Of a DNA stretch of 64,000 bases, positions 30,810 through 39,763 are shown piece by piece (the first letter of the stretch is position 1; the number at the start of each line of letters is the position of its first letter). A program made the position numbers and the translations under genes. Below the pieces are notes generated by a model. That model was not told the origin of the DNA. It made no database searches and saw nothing but the letters and a program-made list of their open reading frames with translations. The DNA lies in the NCBI GenBank assembly GCA_964498075.1, contig CAZCGA010000009.1, forward strand, positions 1-64,000, written 5' to 3'. This stretch comes from CAZCGA01 sp964498075 (GTDB lineage Bacteria > Desulfobacterota > Binatia > HRBIN30).

Positions 30810-32204
30810 TCAGTGCGCGCCGTCATGCCGGTGTCTGCCTGGAGGTGTGCGGAAGCGGAGCCGCAACGGTGTGCCGTCGAGCTTGAACGCGGCGCGCAGT
30901 GTGTTTGCGAGGTAGCGCTCGTACGCGGTCGACACCAGCTGTGGCGCGCTGGTGAAGATGGTGATTGTCGGCGGCGCGGTGCCGGTCTGCGTCGCGTAGT
31001 AAAAGCGCGGGCGCTTGCCCTTCACGCTGGGAGGTGCTTGCGCACGTGTGGCGTCGCCGAGCGCTTCATTCAGGTGCACGGTACGCACTTCGCGGCGATG
31101 CGCCGCAACCAGATCCTCCAACGCCGGGAACAGATCGCCGACCCCCTTGCCGGTGTGCGCCGACAGAAAGACGGCTGGGACCTCGGCGAGCGTCGCGTAC
31201 TGTTCGCGCAACGCCGCGAGAAACGGGACGCGATCCCGCTGCGCATGCGGCACCGCGTCCCACTTGTTGATGGCGAACAGCAGCGCCCGCCCGCGCTCCC
31301 ACGCATAGCCGGCGATGCGCGCGTCCTGATCGGTCATCCCCTCGGTCGCATCGATCAGGAGAATGGCGACCTCGGCGCGCTCGAGAGCGCGGAAGGCCCG
31401 CACGACGCTGGCGCGCTCGACCTGCTCCTGCACCCGCGGCCGGCGCCGGACGCCGGCGGTGTCGACGAGGACATACTCCTGCCCGCGGTAGGTGAACGGC
31501 GTGTCGAGCGCGTCGCGCGTGGTGCCCGGGGTGGCGTCGACGATGGCGCGCTCGTAGCCGACGAGCCGATTGAGGAGCGACGACTTGCCGACGTTCGGCC
31601 GGCCGACCAAGGCGAGGGTCACGCTCTCCGCCCTCGGTGCGGCCGTCACCGGCGCCTCCGGCAACGCCTCCACCATGCGGTCCAAGAGGTCCTGAATGCC
31701 GCGACCATGTGCGGCGGAGATCGGAAAGACCTCGTCGAGCCCGAGGGCAAAGAACTCGGCGGCTGCATCGTCATGCGCCGGGGTGTCGAGCTTGTTCACC
31801 GCGTAGAAGACGGGTTTGCGCAGCTGACGGAGGCGCTCCATGAAGTCGCGATCGATCGGATTCAACCCGGCCCGGCCGTCGAGCACGACGACCACCGCAT
31901 CCGCTTCCTCCGCGGCCAAGGCGCTCTGCGCGCGGACGGCGGCACCGAGCGTCGAGGCATCGGCGTCCTCGAAGCCGCCGGTGTCGATCAGAAGAAACGA
32001 TCGTCCCCGCCACTGCGCGGTCGCGATATTGCGATCGCGCGTCACCCCCGGGCGGCTGTCGACGATGGCCCGCGGGGCGTGCACGAGGCGATTGAAGATC
32101 GTCGACTTACCGACGTTGGGACGGCCGACGATGGCAACGATCGGCAGGTGCTGCGGCAGATCAGTAGAGGGTTGATTCATCGGCTCATCGGATTCTCGCG
32201 TCAT
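30810..32204 (-). CDS. der: Ribosome biogenesis GTPase Der (EngA)
   Basis: The 464-residue protein has the diagnostic tandem of two G domains: GRPNVGKSTIFNRL near residue 27 and GRPNVGKSSLLNRL near residue 204, each followed by DTAG-type and NK-x-D motifs (NKLD, NKWD). A KH-like C-terminal domain ends the protein. It acts in 50S subunit assembly. A second ATG eight codons in is an alternative start. The promoter is not separate from the upstream membrane-protein gene, with 18 bp between them. Confidence 0.97.
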   Translation of the reverse strand: MTRESDEPMNQPSTDLPQHLPIVAIVGRPNVGKSTIFNRLVHAPRAIVDSRPGVTRDRNIATAQWRGRSFLLIDTGGFEDADASTLGAAVRAQSALAAEEADAVVVVLDGRAGLNPIDRDFMERLRQLRKPVFYAVNKLDTPAHDDAAAEFFALGLDEVFPISAAHGRGIQDLLDRMVEALPEAPVTAAPRAESVTLALVGRPNVGKSSLLNRLVGYERAIVDATPGTTRDALDTPFTYRGQEYVLVDTAGVRRRPRVQEQVERASVVRAFRALERAEVAILLIDATEGMTDQDARIAGYAWERGRALLFAINKWDAVPHAQRDRVPFLAALREQYATLAEVPAVFLSAHTGKGVGDLFPALEDLVAAHRREVRTVHLNEALGDATRAQAPPSVKGKRPRFYYATQTGTAPPTITIFTSAPQLVSTAYERYLANTLRAAFKLDGTPLRLRFRTPPGRHRHDGAH

Positions 32205-32222
32205 TGGCAGACAGTTCGACCT

Positions 32223-33668
32223 TCAATGCGGCGGCGCGTCGGGGCTGACGAATGTGTTCCGTTGGCCGTCCCATCGCAGGCGGATCACGGGGCGCCCCTT
32301 TGCGCCGGGAAAGATCTGCGGTGTCTCGGCAAACCTAACATCCAGAGAGCGATCGTCAAACTGCATCTGCAGGGCCTCCTGCAAACCGAACATCAGCACG
32401 GGGCTGCGCACCCCCGGGGCGAAACCGATGCGCAACGCCTCGAGCCCACTGAGGATGAAAAACGCATGCGGCGGCGGCCGCGGCACCGCGGTCGCCACCG
32501 CCTCGATGATGCGCGTGCTCATGATGCCGTTACGCCGCAGCTGCTCATTCTGAGCCTGCAACGCGGCAGCGCACGCGATGAGCCACACGGCTGTGCCGCC
32601 CAGGATCGCAACGCGCAACCATCGGAGGTGCGCCACCCGCGCCGACGCAACGCTGCCCGCGGTCACGACCAGGAGCGCGAAGCCGACGCTCGCCAGGTAT
32701 ACGTACCGGGATTGGAACGCCCACAATCCGAGGAACGGGGAGAGCGTCAGCGCGATCCACAAGACCGCCAGCCAGGCGACACGGCGCGTCTCGACCGCGC
32801 GGGTGACCCACAGACAGGTGCAGACGAGCACGCCGAACGCAAGTACGGCCACCGGGCCCGTGAACGGTAGCGGCGCCAGCAGACGCCAGCTCGCCAGGGC
32901 TCCTTGGTGCGCAACGAAACGGACCAGCCCCGCGAGATCACCACGCGCCATGATGTTCCAACCGAGCAGTCCCATCGCAAAATAGGTCGTGCTCACCCGG
33001 CGAATCACCAGGTAGGCACCGAGGATTGCGCCGTACACCGCGATCGCGCCAGCGTGCACCTTCACCTTACCTGGCCCTACCAGGCTCAGCGCAACCGCCA
33101 CCAGGGGGAACGATGCGGCCGACTCCTTCGCGAGCAACGCCAGACCGAACAAGAGCGCGGCCCCAGCGGTGCGTTGCCGCACGTGCAGAAGGACCGCCGC
33201 CAAGAACAGACCCGCGGCGATCAGCTCGGTGCGCCCCGACACCCACGTGACGGCATCGTGATGCGCCGGATGGACCGCAAACAGCAGAGCGACCAGAAGG
33301 CGGGGACCGGCGCCGCGCAACACCTCCGACGCCACGCGCCACACCAAGTACGAGTTGGCGCAGTGCAGGAGCAGATTCACGAGATGATAACCGGCCGGAG
33401 CGTTCCCGTTTACCAAGTAGTTGAGAAAGAACGACAGCTGGACCAGCGGGCGAACGAACGCGCCACTCCACACCGGCGGGACCAGTGCCGCCCGCCACCA
33501 GGAGCCGGTGGCACCGACACGGGCGCCGGCGATCCAGATGTAGTCGTCGTTCATGAGGCCGAACCAGACCGTCCAGCCGTAGTTGAGCAACACCCAGCCG
33601 ATCAGGATCGGCCCTGCCGCGCGCTCCCACCATGGCCGGGGCATGAGATTGTGTGTCGAGGCGTCCAC
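32223..33668 (-). CDS. Polytopic membrane protein, GT-C/TMTC-like
   Basis: The 481-residue protein has about ten transmembrane helices. NDDYIWI near residue 40 (an acidic pair after the first helix), YHLVNLLLHCANSYLVWRVA and ALLFAVHPAHHDAVTWVSGRTELI resemble the TMTC/DUF1736-type GT-C glycosyltransferases, including the HP-x-H region, but TPR repeats are absent. The role could be sugar transfer from a lipid carrier at the periplasmic face; this is inferred. It starts at ATG 33668 and is three bases from the upstream stop. Confidence 0.7.
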   Translation of the reverse strand: MDASTHNLMPRPWWERAAGPILIGWVLLNYGWTVWFGLMNDDYIWIAGARVGATGSWWRAALVPPVWSGAFVRPLVQLSFFLNYLVNGNAPAGYHLVNLLLHCANSYLVWRVASEVLRGAGPRLLVALLFAVHPAHHDAVTWVSGRTELIAAGLFLAAVLLHVRQRTAGAALLFGLALLAKESAASFPLVAVALSLVGPGKVKVHAGAIAVYGAILGAYLVIRRVSTTYFAMGLLGWNIMARGDLAGLVRFVAHQGALASWRLLAPLPFTGPVAVLAFGVLVCTCLWVTRAVETRRVAWLAVLWIALTLSPFLGLWAFQSRYVYLASVGFALLVVTAGSVASARVAHLRWLRVAILGGTAVWLIACAAALQAQNEQLRRNGIMSTRIIEAVATAVPRPPPHAFFILSGLEALRIGFAPGVRSPVLMFGLQEALQMQFDDRSLDVRFAETPQIFPGAKGRPVIRLRWDGQRNTFVSPDAPPH

Positions 33669-33671
33669 TGC

Positions 33672-34922
33672 TCAACGGGGCGGGGCGGCCGCTGGTTGCA
33701 AACGCCGGCGCCGCTCTTTGTCGTAGCGGTAGAACAGCGCGATCCCGAGCATGGCGGCATAAGCGGTCCAGCGCAGGTAACCGAGCCGCACGCGGTCACG
33801 CGAGAGGCGCAGGACGACCCAGAGAATCAGCGCCGTCAGCCCGACGACCTCGACGCTGAAATGATCGAGGACGCGGCGGCACCGTCTCTCGATGATACCC
33901 CACACGGACATCACCAGCTTGAGCAGGGCGAACAACAGGATCGGGTTCGCAATCGACAAGACGACGGGCACGCTCCAATGCGTGTGGCGCACCGGGCCGA
34001 AGCTGATCCAGCCGAAGCGCTCCGCGGTCAGCGTACGGAGCACCAGGTAGTGGAGGACGGTGACCTCCAAGAGGTGATCCGAGAGGAATCTGACCGGCGG
34101 GTACAGGAGCTCGTGGACGCCCGACACGCGATCCAGCGGCGCGAAGGCCACGTAAAGCAGAACGGCCCAGGCACATCCCGCCACCACGTATGTCGACGTC
34201 GCTGCCCATTTATTGAAAACCAGATTCGCGGCCAGCGGCAGGTCCGGCCGTGCGGTGGCAACGGCCGCCAACACCGACGCCAGCGCCAGGCTCGCCACCG
34301 CCCACACCAGCATCGGGCGCGGATGCGCCGGATACTCCATGCCCATCGCGAAGCCCAGAAACACGACCACCGCCCATGGCAGCGGGAAGAACGGTCCCGG
34401 AAGCCCCCACAGATGCTCGGCGAAGGCGATCTCCGCTTGCGTGTCCAGCGGAACAACCGCCCGGCCCTGCGCCACGAAGCGCGATACGCCCAACGGCACG
34501 AACGCGTTGAGCAGCAAAATGAGCACCGACAGCAGCAGGAGCTGCCGGTGAGACAGGCCGACCCACGTACCCACGAGGATCGCCACACACGCGATCCAAA
34601 TGAACAGGAAGAACTCCCATGCCAAGTTGAACAGCAAGAAGTAGCTGTGAAAGGCACCGATCAGACCGAACAGCAACACGAAGGGCAGCACTTCCTCGCG
34701 ACCCTTGGTCACCAGCCGGTTCTGCGTCATGCCGAAGGCGAGGAAGAAGAGGAAGTGTCCGGTCTCACCGATGAAGAGCACGGCGTTCTCCATGACGCCG
34801 TGCCCGAAGATGAACCGCCACATGTGCGTCCACGACATGAACAGCAGACCCGCCGCGCGCAGGTAGTCGAGCGCGTAGTTGCGTCCGGCGGGAGCTGTCT
34901 CGATCGCCTTGGCGGTCACCAC
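33672..34922 (-). CDS. Polytopic acyltransferase-like membrane protein
   Basis: The chosen GTG 34922, after AAAGAGG, avoids overlap with the upstream gene; a longer frame reaches 34991. The product has about ten membrane helices and begins NYALDYLRAAGLLFMSWTHM, which resembles the R-x10-H pattern at the start of acyltransferase-3/OpgC-like proteins. GETGHFLFFLAFGM and the mid-protein FFPLPWAVVVFLGFAMGMEY also fit. It would O-acylate a periplasmic sugar or glycan. The family assignment is moderate and the substrate is unknown. Confidence 0.65.
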   Translation of the reverse strand: MVTAKAIETAPAGRNYALDYLRAAGLLFMSWTHMWRFIFGHGVMENAVLFIGETGHFLFFLAFGMTQNRLVTKGREEVLPFVLLFGLIGAFHSYFLLFNLAWEFFLFIWIACVAILVGTWVGLSHRQLLLLSVLILLLNAFVPLGVSRFVAQGRAVVPLDTQAEIAFAEHLWGLPGPFFPLPWAVVVFLGFAMGMEYPAHPRPMLVWAVASLALASVLAAVATARPDLPLAANLVFNKWAATSTYVVAGCAWAVLLYVAFAPLDRVSGVHELLYPPVRFLSDHLLEVTVLHYLVLRTLTAERFGWISFGPVRHTHWSVPVVLSIANPILLFALLKLVMSVWGIIERRCRRVLDHFSVEVVGLTALILWVVLRLSRDRVRLGYLRWTAYAAMLGIALFYRYDKERRRRLQPAAAPPR

Positions 34923-34950
34923 CGGATCCCTCTTTACACTCGCCAGCCGC

Positions 34951-36204
34951 CTAGGCCGCCGCTTCGCTTGCGGGAGCCACGCTCTCCACAACCACCGGCT
35001 CTACCGGAAATGCAAACCCCGACGCCACCGCCGCCATCGCATACGCCAAGAGACCCACAGCGTAGCTTACCGTGATGCCGAAATTGAGCGAGATGATCGT
35101 CGCGACGACACTGCCACAGACCGATGCTGCTCCGTTCACGCCCCAATACAGCGCCCGATGCCCCAGCGGGTCTGACGCGCTCAACGCCAGACCGGTGGCC
35201 AGCGGGATCCCCAACACGAACCCCAGCGGCACCAAGACCAGCACGGCACCCGTGATCCGGAGCCACGTCGGCGCGCTCTCGAGCGTGCGTGCGATGAGGA
35301 CGCCCCCGGAGGCCGTGAGCCCCGCCACCAGCAGCAGCACCAGCAGCGCCCGGCGCAGCCAACGTGCGTTCCGCCCGCGCTGCGACGCCCGCTGCGTCCA
35401 CAGGCTCCCGGCTCCTGCCGCTACCAGCAACGAGAACAGCACCACCGTCAGCCCGTACACCGGGTGGCCAAGCACGATCATCAGTCGCTGCATCAGCGAG
35501 ACCTCGATCACGATGAATCCGAAGCCCAGCCCGGCAAAGTATGTCAGTCGGCTGGTGGTGCGCGGCACCCGGCGCGTCGCCGCGCCGCGCAACCACAACG
35601 GCACAAGAATGAAGACGACGGACAAGCCCATGGCAACGACCAGCAGCCAGCCCAGGGTCACGACCGCATCGGCATTCGTGCTGAAGATCGTCGACTTCGC
35701 CCAGCCGGCGCGTACCACGTCGCGGACTCGCAGCATGTTGAAGAAGAACGGCCGGTCATCGGTCGGGGGGCTGAGATCCAGGGGAAACGCGTCCAGGAAG
35801 GCGGCGGGCTCCAGCCCTCCCGCCAGCTGTGCGAGCGCTTCACCCTGGCTGAAGCCTGGTCCCAGCAGCTCTTCAAACCCTCTGGCGGCGCACCACCGCC
35901 GCAACGTGTCGAGCTCTTCCGTCGTGAACGGCCGCGCCGCAATCAGCAAGGTCGCTGTGGAGAGGAGCGGTTGACCGCTGCGCGCCAGGAACAGTCGATC
36001 CTGCGGCAACGCCGCACCGGCGCGTCGCAACACCGCGGCGGCGAGAGATACCATGCGCAACGTCTCTCCGGGTTGCGGACTGAAGTACCGGCGACTCAAC
36101 GACACCACCCCGTCCGGCGTCAGCCGATCGAGCAGCAGGTTACTCATCATGATGAGGAAGACGGCGGCGTAGCGCGCCGATCGGACACCCACCGAACCCT
36201 CCAT
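34951..36204 (-). CDS. Truncated paralogue of the spermidine-synthase-like membrane protein
   Basis: The 417-residue frame starts with ATG 36204, directly after the stop of the upstream gene. It aligns in layout with only the second half of that upstream protein: the end of the methyltransferase-like domain (LTPDGVVSLSRRYFSP against LSGDGLLSMVVGDIL), a PPTDDRPFFFNMLR segment against YDRDPFFYNVGKWR, and about seven membrane helices with GFIVIEVSLMQR against FMFIEISFVQS. The SAM-binding GVGGG region and the first seven helices are missing. It looks like a tandem duplicate that lost its 5' half yet remains open. Confidence 0.75.
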   Translation of the reverse strand: MEGSVGVRSARYAAVFLIMMSNLLLDRLTPDGVVSLSRRYFSPQPGETLRMVSLAAAVLRRAGAALPQDRLFLARSGQPLLSTATLLIAARPFTTEELDTLRRWCAARGFEELLGPGFSQGEALAQLAGGLEPAAFLDAFPLDLSPPTDDRPFFFNMLRVRDVVRAGWAKSTIFSTNADAVVTLGWLLVVAMGLSVVFILVPLWLRGAATRRVPRTTSRLTYFAGLGFGFIVIEVSLMQRLMIVLGHPVYGLTVVLFSLLVAAGAGSLWTQRASQRGRNARWLRRALLVLLLVAGLTASGGVLIARTLESAPTWLRITGAVLVLVPLGFVLGIPLATGLALSASDPLGHRALYWGVNGAASVCGSVVATIISLNFGITVSYAVGLLAYAMAAVASGFAFPVEPVVVESVAPASEAAA

Positions 36205-38736
36205 CTAGCCGCCTGCCGCCGCGCTGCGCTGACCGTACAGCATCAGCGTCGTGCCGATGATGTAGAGACCGGCGGCGGAGAGCGCCACCACGCTGAAGCC
36301 CCAGGACATGGCGAGGATGACGGCGAGCGTCGTGCCGATCACCGAGCCGATGCCGTTGATCCCCCAGGCCCACGGAACCAGCCGCGGGTGCGCACGCGCC
36401 ACGCACGCGATGCCCAACGGCATGAACATCCCCAGCGTCAAGCCCATCGGCAACTGCGCGGCCACCGCGATCAGCACGCGCGGCAGCAACTCCAGGTGGA
36501 GAAACGCCGTGAACACCCGCGCCAGCGTCAGCACGTACACAACGACCAGCAGGGCGATGACGGCCGCCAGCCATCGCAGCGCCGCCTCCGGACGCTCCGC
36601 AAAGCGAGTCGACGCGAGGCTGCCGGCGCTGGAGAAGAGCAGCAGCGAGAAGATGGTGATCGACAGCGCGTACGTCGGCGAACCGAGGAAGAGCACGAAG
36701 GACTGCACGAAGCTGATCTCGATGAACATGAATCCGACACCCAGGGCGAGGAAGTAGACCAGGTATGACAGCACCCCCGGAGCTCTCAACCCCTCGCGCG
36801 CGCCGCGCCACAGCGGCAGGACGATCAGCAGCGCACCCAGCCCGACGGATTGGACGATCATGAGCACCAGCACTAGCTGTCCGATGAACGACCCGGGAAA
36901 GAGAAAGAAGAGGCTCTTGCGGGGCGAGAAGTTGCGCCACTTGCCGACGTTGTAGAAGAAGGGATCGCGGTCGTAGACCGCGTCCATGCGGAACCAGGCC
37001 GCATCCAACCAGCGCTGGCGCGCCGGCTCGTCGCTGCCCAGCACCGTCGCGAACGTCGACGCATCCGCCGGCATGCCCGGGGCATACGCCACCTTGAACC
37101 CTTTCGCCGCCGCGAACTCGGAAACGCGACGCACGTCGTCGGCGCTGAACGGGGTCTTCTTCACCAACACGTCTTGCGACTGCGCGTTGCCGGCATTCGA
37201 CACGGCGCTGACGATCATCAGGTGCTCTTGCGGGTCTGGCGCGCCCAAACGCTGCAAGGCGCGATAGCCGTTGAGCGCCAGCCGCGTGCTGAGCGGCGGC
37301 GGCCTGCTCGGATCGAGAATGTCTCCGACCACCATTGACAGCAGCCCGTCCCCCGACAGGTGCGCGAAGAAATCCTCCTGCGCTTCGACCGTGTACAGGT
37401 AGCTCTCCGCCAGAATGTACGCACCGGTGGCCTGCGCGGCAAAGGTGTCGACGGCGGTAATCTGAATCAGGTCGAACACCTGGTCGGTCTTGCGGATGAA
37501 GTGACGGCCTTCGCCCGCAAGCAGCGTCACGTCGCTGCGATCGTAGAAGCCGCCGGTGAACGGGCGCAGGCGACGCGTGAGCAGATCGACCGTCTTCGGT
37601 TGCAGCTCGACGCCGGTGACGTGACGCGCCCCCTGCTTGATGGCGTTGATCATGTCGATGCCACCGCCGACACCGATGACCAAGACGTTGGGCCGGTCAC
37701 GAATCACGTACGGCGTGCGCAGCAGGTGGTGGTCGAGCATGGCGTAGTCATCGAACGAGCCGGTGAAGGAGTACAGGTTCGAGCCATTGCCGCCGTCGTA
37801 CTGCAGCCAGCCGCCGTTCGGAAACGGCCCGTCGTACGACCGCATGATGCCCGTGCCGCGCCAGTAGAGGTACTGCGTCGGTGGGTCCCAACCGAACGCG
37901 TCGACGCGATTGAGCGCCGTCCACGCCATGTAGGCGTCGGGCCGCTTGATGTCTTCACGGAATCCAGCCAGCGCCTTCGAGCCGGTGACACGCACGTCCA
38001 GATGATTCCCAAAGAGCGCGGCGCACAGAACGCTCGCAAGCGCCGCCCCGGTCAACCCCGCCGCCGGCGTCGTGGTGCCAGCTCCAGCGCTGAGCGCCGC
38101 CGCCGCCGCCAACAGGAGCCCGGCCGCCAGCACGACAACTCCGGGAACACCGACCGGCTCGACGAGGGCCACGACGAGTACACAGCCGAGCGCCGCTCCG
38201 AACAGGTCGAAGAAATACAAGCGGCCCATCAGCCGCGGATACGCCGTGAACGGCACGCTGATCGCGAAGCCGGCGAGCAGGAACGGCGCGCCCACGGCCA
38301 CGTAGTAGCTCAGCAGGCTGAGCGAGAAGCGCAGCGGCTTGATCGTTACGTTCCCCACCTCGAGCGGAAAGCCGGCGAAGAACAACAGCGCGGCGATCGT
38401 GAGTGCGGCGCTGGCAGTCAACGCGCCGATCAGCAAACGCTGGCCGTGGCGCTCGAAGAGACGGGGAAACGCCGCGACGACGGCGCCGCTGGCGCCAAAG
38501 CCGAGCAACGCCACGCTGATCGTGAGGTAGGCGAAATGATACCAGATGGTGAACGAGAACAGTCGGGTGAGCGACACCTCCAGCGTCAGCAGCGCCGTCG
38601 AGGTGAGCAGCAGCGTGGCATAGATGCCCCAGTGCGGCGACGCACCCCATCCGGCGACGATCAGCGCTGCAGACGGCTCGTGCCGCCCGTCGGCCTGGAG
38701 CGTACCAGCGCCCACCGGCGCCGCCGGCTGTGTCAC
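36205..38736 (-). CDS. Spermidine-synthase-like domain in a 14-helix membrane protein
   Basis: GTG 38736 overlaps the era stop (GTGA) and gives 843 residues. The architecture is membrane helices (about seven: YATLLLTSTALLTLEVSLTRLFSF onward), a soluble central domain with the SAM/polyamine-synthase nucleotide loop VIGVGGGIDMINAIKQGA and VTGVELQP (about residues 345-370), then about seven more helices. Proteins of this layout are annotated as spermidine synthases but usually lack proof of aminopropyl transfer. A membrane methyltransferase-like role is equally possible. The gene is followed directly by its truncated copy. Confidence 0.85.
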   Translation of the reverse strand: MTQPAAPVGAGTLQADGRHEPSAALIVAGWGASPHWGIYATLLLTSTALLTLEVSLTRLFSFTIWYHFAYLTISVALLGFGASGAVVAAFPRLFERHGQRLLIGALTASAALTIAALLFFAGFPLEVGNVTIKPLRFSLSLLSYYVAVGAPFLLAGFAISVPFTAYPRLMGRLYFFDLFGAALGCVLVVALVEPVGVPGVVVLAAGLLLAAAAALSAGAGTTTPAAGLTGAALASVLCAALFGNHLDVRVTGSKALAGFREDIKRPDAYMAWTALNRVDAFGWDPPTQYLYWRGTGIMRSYDGPFPNGGWLQYDGGNGSNLYSFTGSFDDYAMLDHHLLRTPYVIRDRPNVLVIGVGGGIDMINAIKQGARHVTGVELQPKTVDLLTRRLRPFTGGFYDRSDVTLLAGEGRHFIRKTDQVFDLIQITAVDTFAAQATGAYILAESYLYTVEAQEDFFAHLSGDGLLSMVVGDILDPSRPPPLSTRLALNGYRALQRLGAPDPQEHLMIVSAVSNAGNAQSQDVLVKKTPFSADDVRRVSEFAAAKGFKVAYAPGMPADASTFATVLGSDEPARQRWLDAAWFRMDAVYDRDPFFYNVGKWRNFSPRKSLFFLFPGSFIGQLVLVLMIVQSVGLGALLIVLPLWRGAREGLRAPGVLSYLVYFLALGVGFMFIEISFVQSFVLFLGSPTYALSITIFSLLLFSSAGSLASTRFAERPEAALRWLAAVIALLVVVYVLTLARVFTAFLHLELLPRVLIAVAAQLPMGLTLGMFMPLGIACVARAHPRLVPWAWGINGIGSVIGTTLAVILAMSWGFSVVALSAAGLYIIGTTLMLYGQRSAAAGG

Positions 38737-39650
38737 AGCCCGAACTCTTTCAACAACGCCTCCCGCTTGGTCCACTCTTCCTGCACCCGAACGAACAGCT
38801 CCAGATACACGCGCCGACTCAGCATGCGCTCCAGCTCCAAGCGTGCGGCTTGCCCGATGTCCTTAAGGCGGGCGCCGCGCGCGCCGATGATGATACCCTT
38901 CTGCGAACGACGCTCGACGTGGATGGTCGCGCTGATCACGGCGAGGTTGCCCTTCTCTTCAAACTTGTCGACGGTGACCGCCACCGCGTAGGGCACTTCT
39001 TGCCGGGTGTGCAGCAGGATCTTTTCGCGCACCACCTCCTGCACCAGCATGCGCTCCGTCTGGTCGGTGAGGGCGTCCGGCTCATACAAGCGCGGGCCTT
39101 CCGGAAGCATGCGGACGATCTGCGCGAGCAGCTCCTTGAAGTTGGTCTTCTTCAAGGCACTCAGCGGAACGACGTCGCGCCCGGGCAGCAGCGCGTCGAT
39201 CTGCCCGAGCAACGGCAACAGGTCGTTCCGGCTCCCCTGGTCGATCTTGTTGACCACCACGCAGACGCGCCGCGACTCCGCGGCGAGCCGTGCGGCGATG
39301 ATCCGATCGGCCGGCCTGATGCCCTCGGCGGCGTCGATGACCCAGAGCAGGACATCGGCGTCCTCGATGGCCCGCTCGACGGACTGCACCATGCGCCGGT
39401 TGATCGGGCTGCGCGGCGTGTGCATCCCCGGCGTATCGATGAAGATGATCTGCGCCTGCGGCAGCGTCTTGATACCGAGGATGCGGGTGCGCGTGGTTTG
39501 CGGCTTGGGCGTGACGATGGCGATCTTCTGACCGAGCAGCTGATTCAACAAGGTCGACTTGCCGACGTTCGGGCGGCCGATGATCGCCACGAACCCGGAG
39601 CGATGCCCGGGTTCGGGTGTGGCGGCGGCATCGATCGAGGTGTCCTCCAT
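38733..39650 (-). CDS. era: GTPase Era
   Basis: The 305-residue protein has one Ras-like G domain (GRPNVGKSTLLNQLLG at about residues 26-41, DTPGMH, NKIDQG) and a C-terminal KH domain with IIGARGARLKDIGQAARLELE. It binds 16S rRNA and guides 30S assembly. ATG 39650 is preceded by GATGG and a short divergent region shared with the peptidase gene. It is first in the long minus-strand run that ends at 19436. Confidence 0.97.
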   Translation of the reverse strand: MEDTSIDAAATPEPGHRSGFVAIIGRPNVGKSTLLNQLLGQKIAIVTPKPQTTRTRILGIKTLPQAQIIFIDTPGMHTPRSPINRRMVQSVERAIEDADVLLWVIDAAEGIRPADRIIAARLAAESRRVCVVVNKIDQGSRNDLLPLLGQIDALLPGRDVVPLSALKKTNFKELLAQIVRMLPEGPRLYEPDALTDQTERMLVQEVVREKILLHTRQEVPYAVAVTVDKFEEKGNLAVISATIHVERRSQKGIIIGARGARLKDIGQAARLELERMLSRRVYLELFVRVQEEWTKREALLKEFGL

Positions 39651-39763
39651 CTACGTATGTGATTAGCAAGGGACGGGCGCATGGCTCAAGGTGACGCCGC
39701 CTGGAAAGGGAATCGGCCACCCCTTGCACGCGAGCCCGAAACGGAGAAAATGCGGCCGGCATT

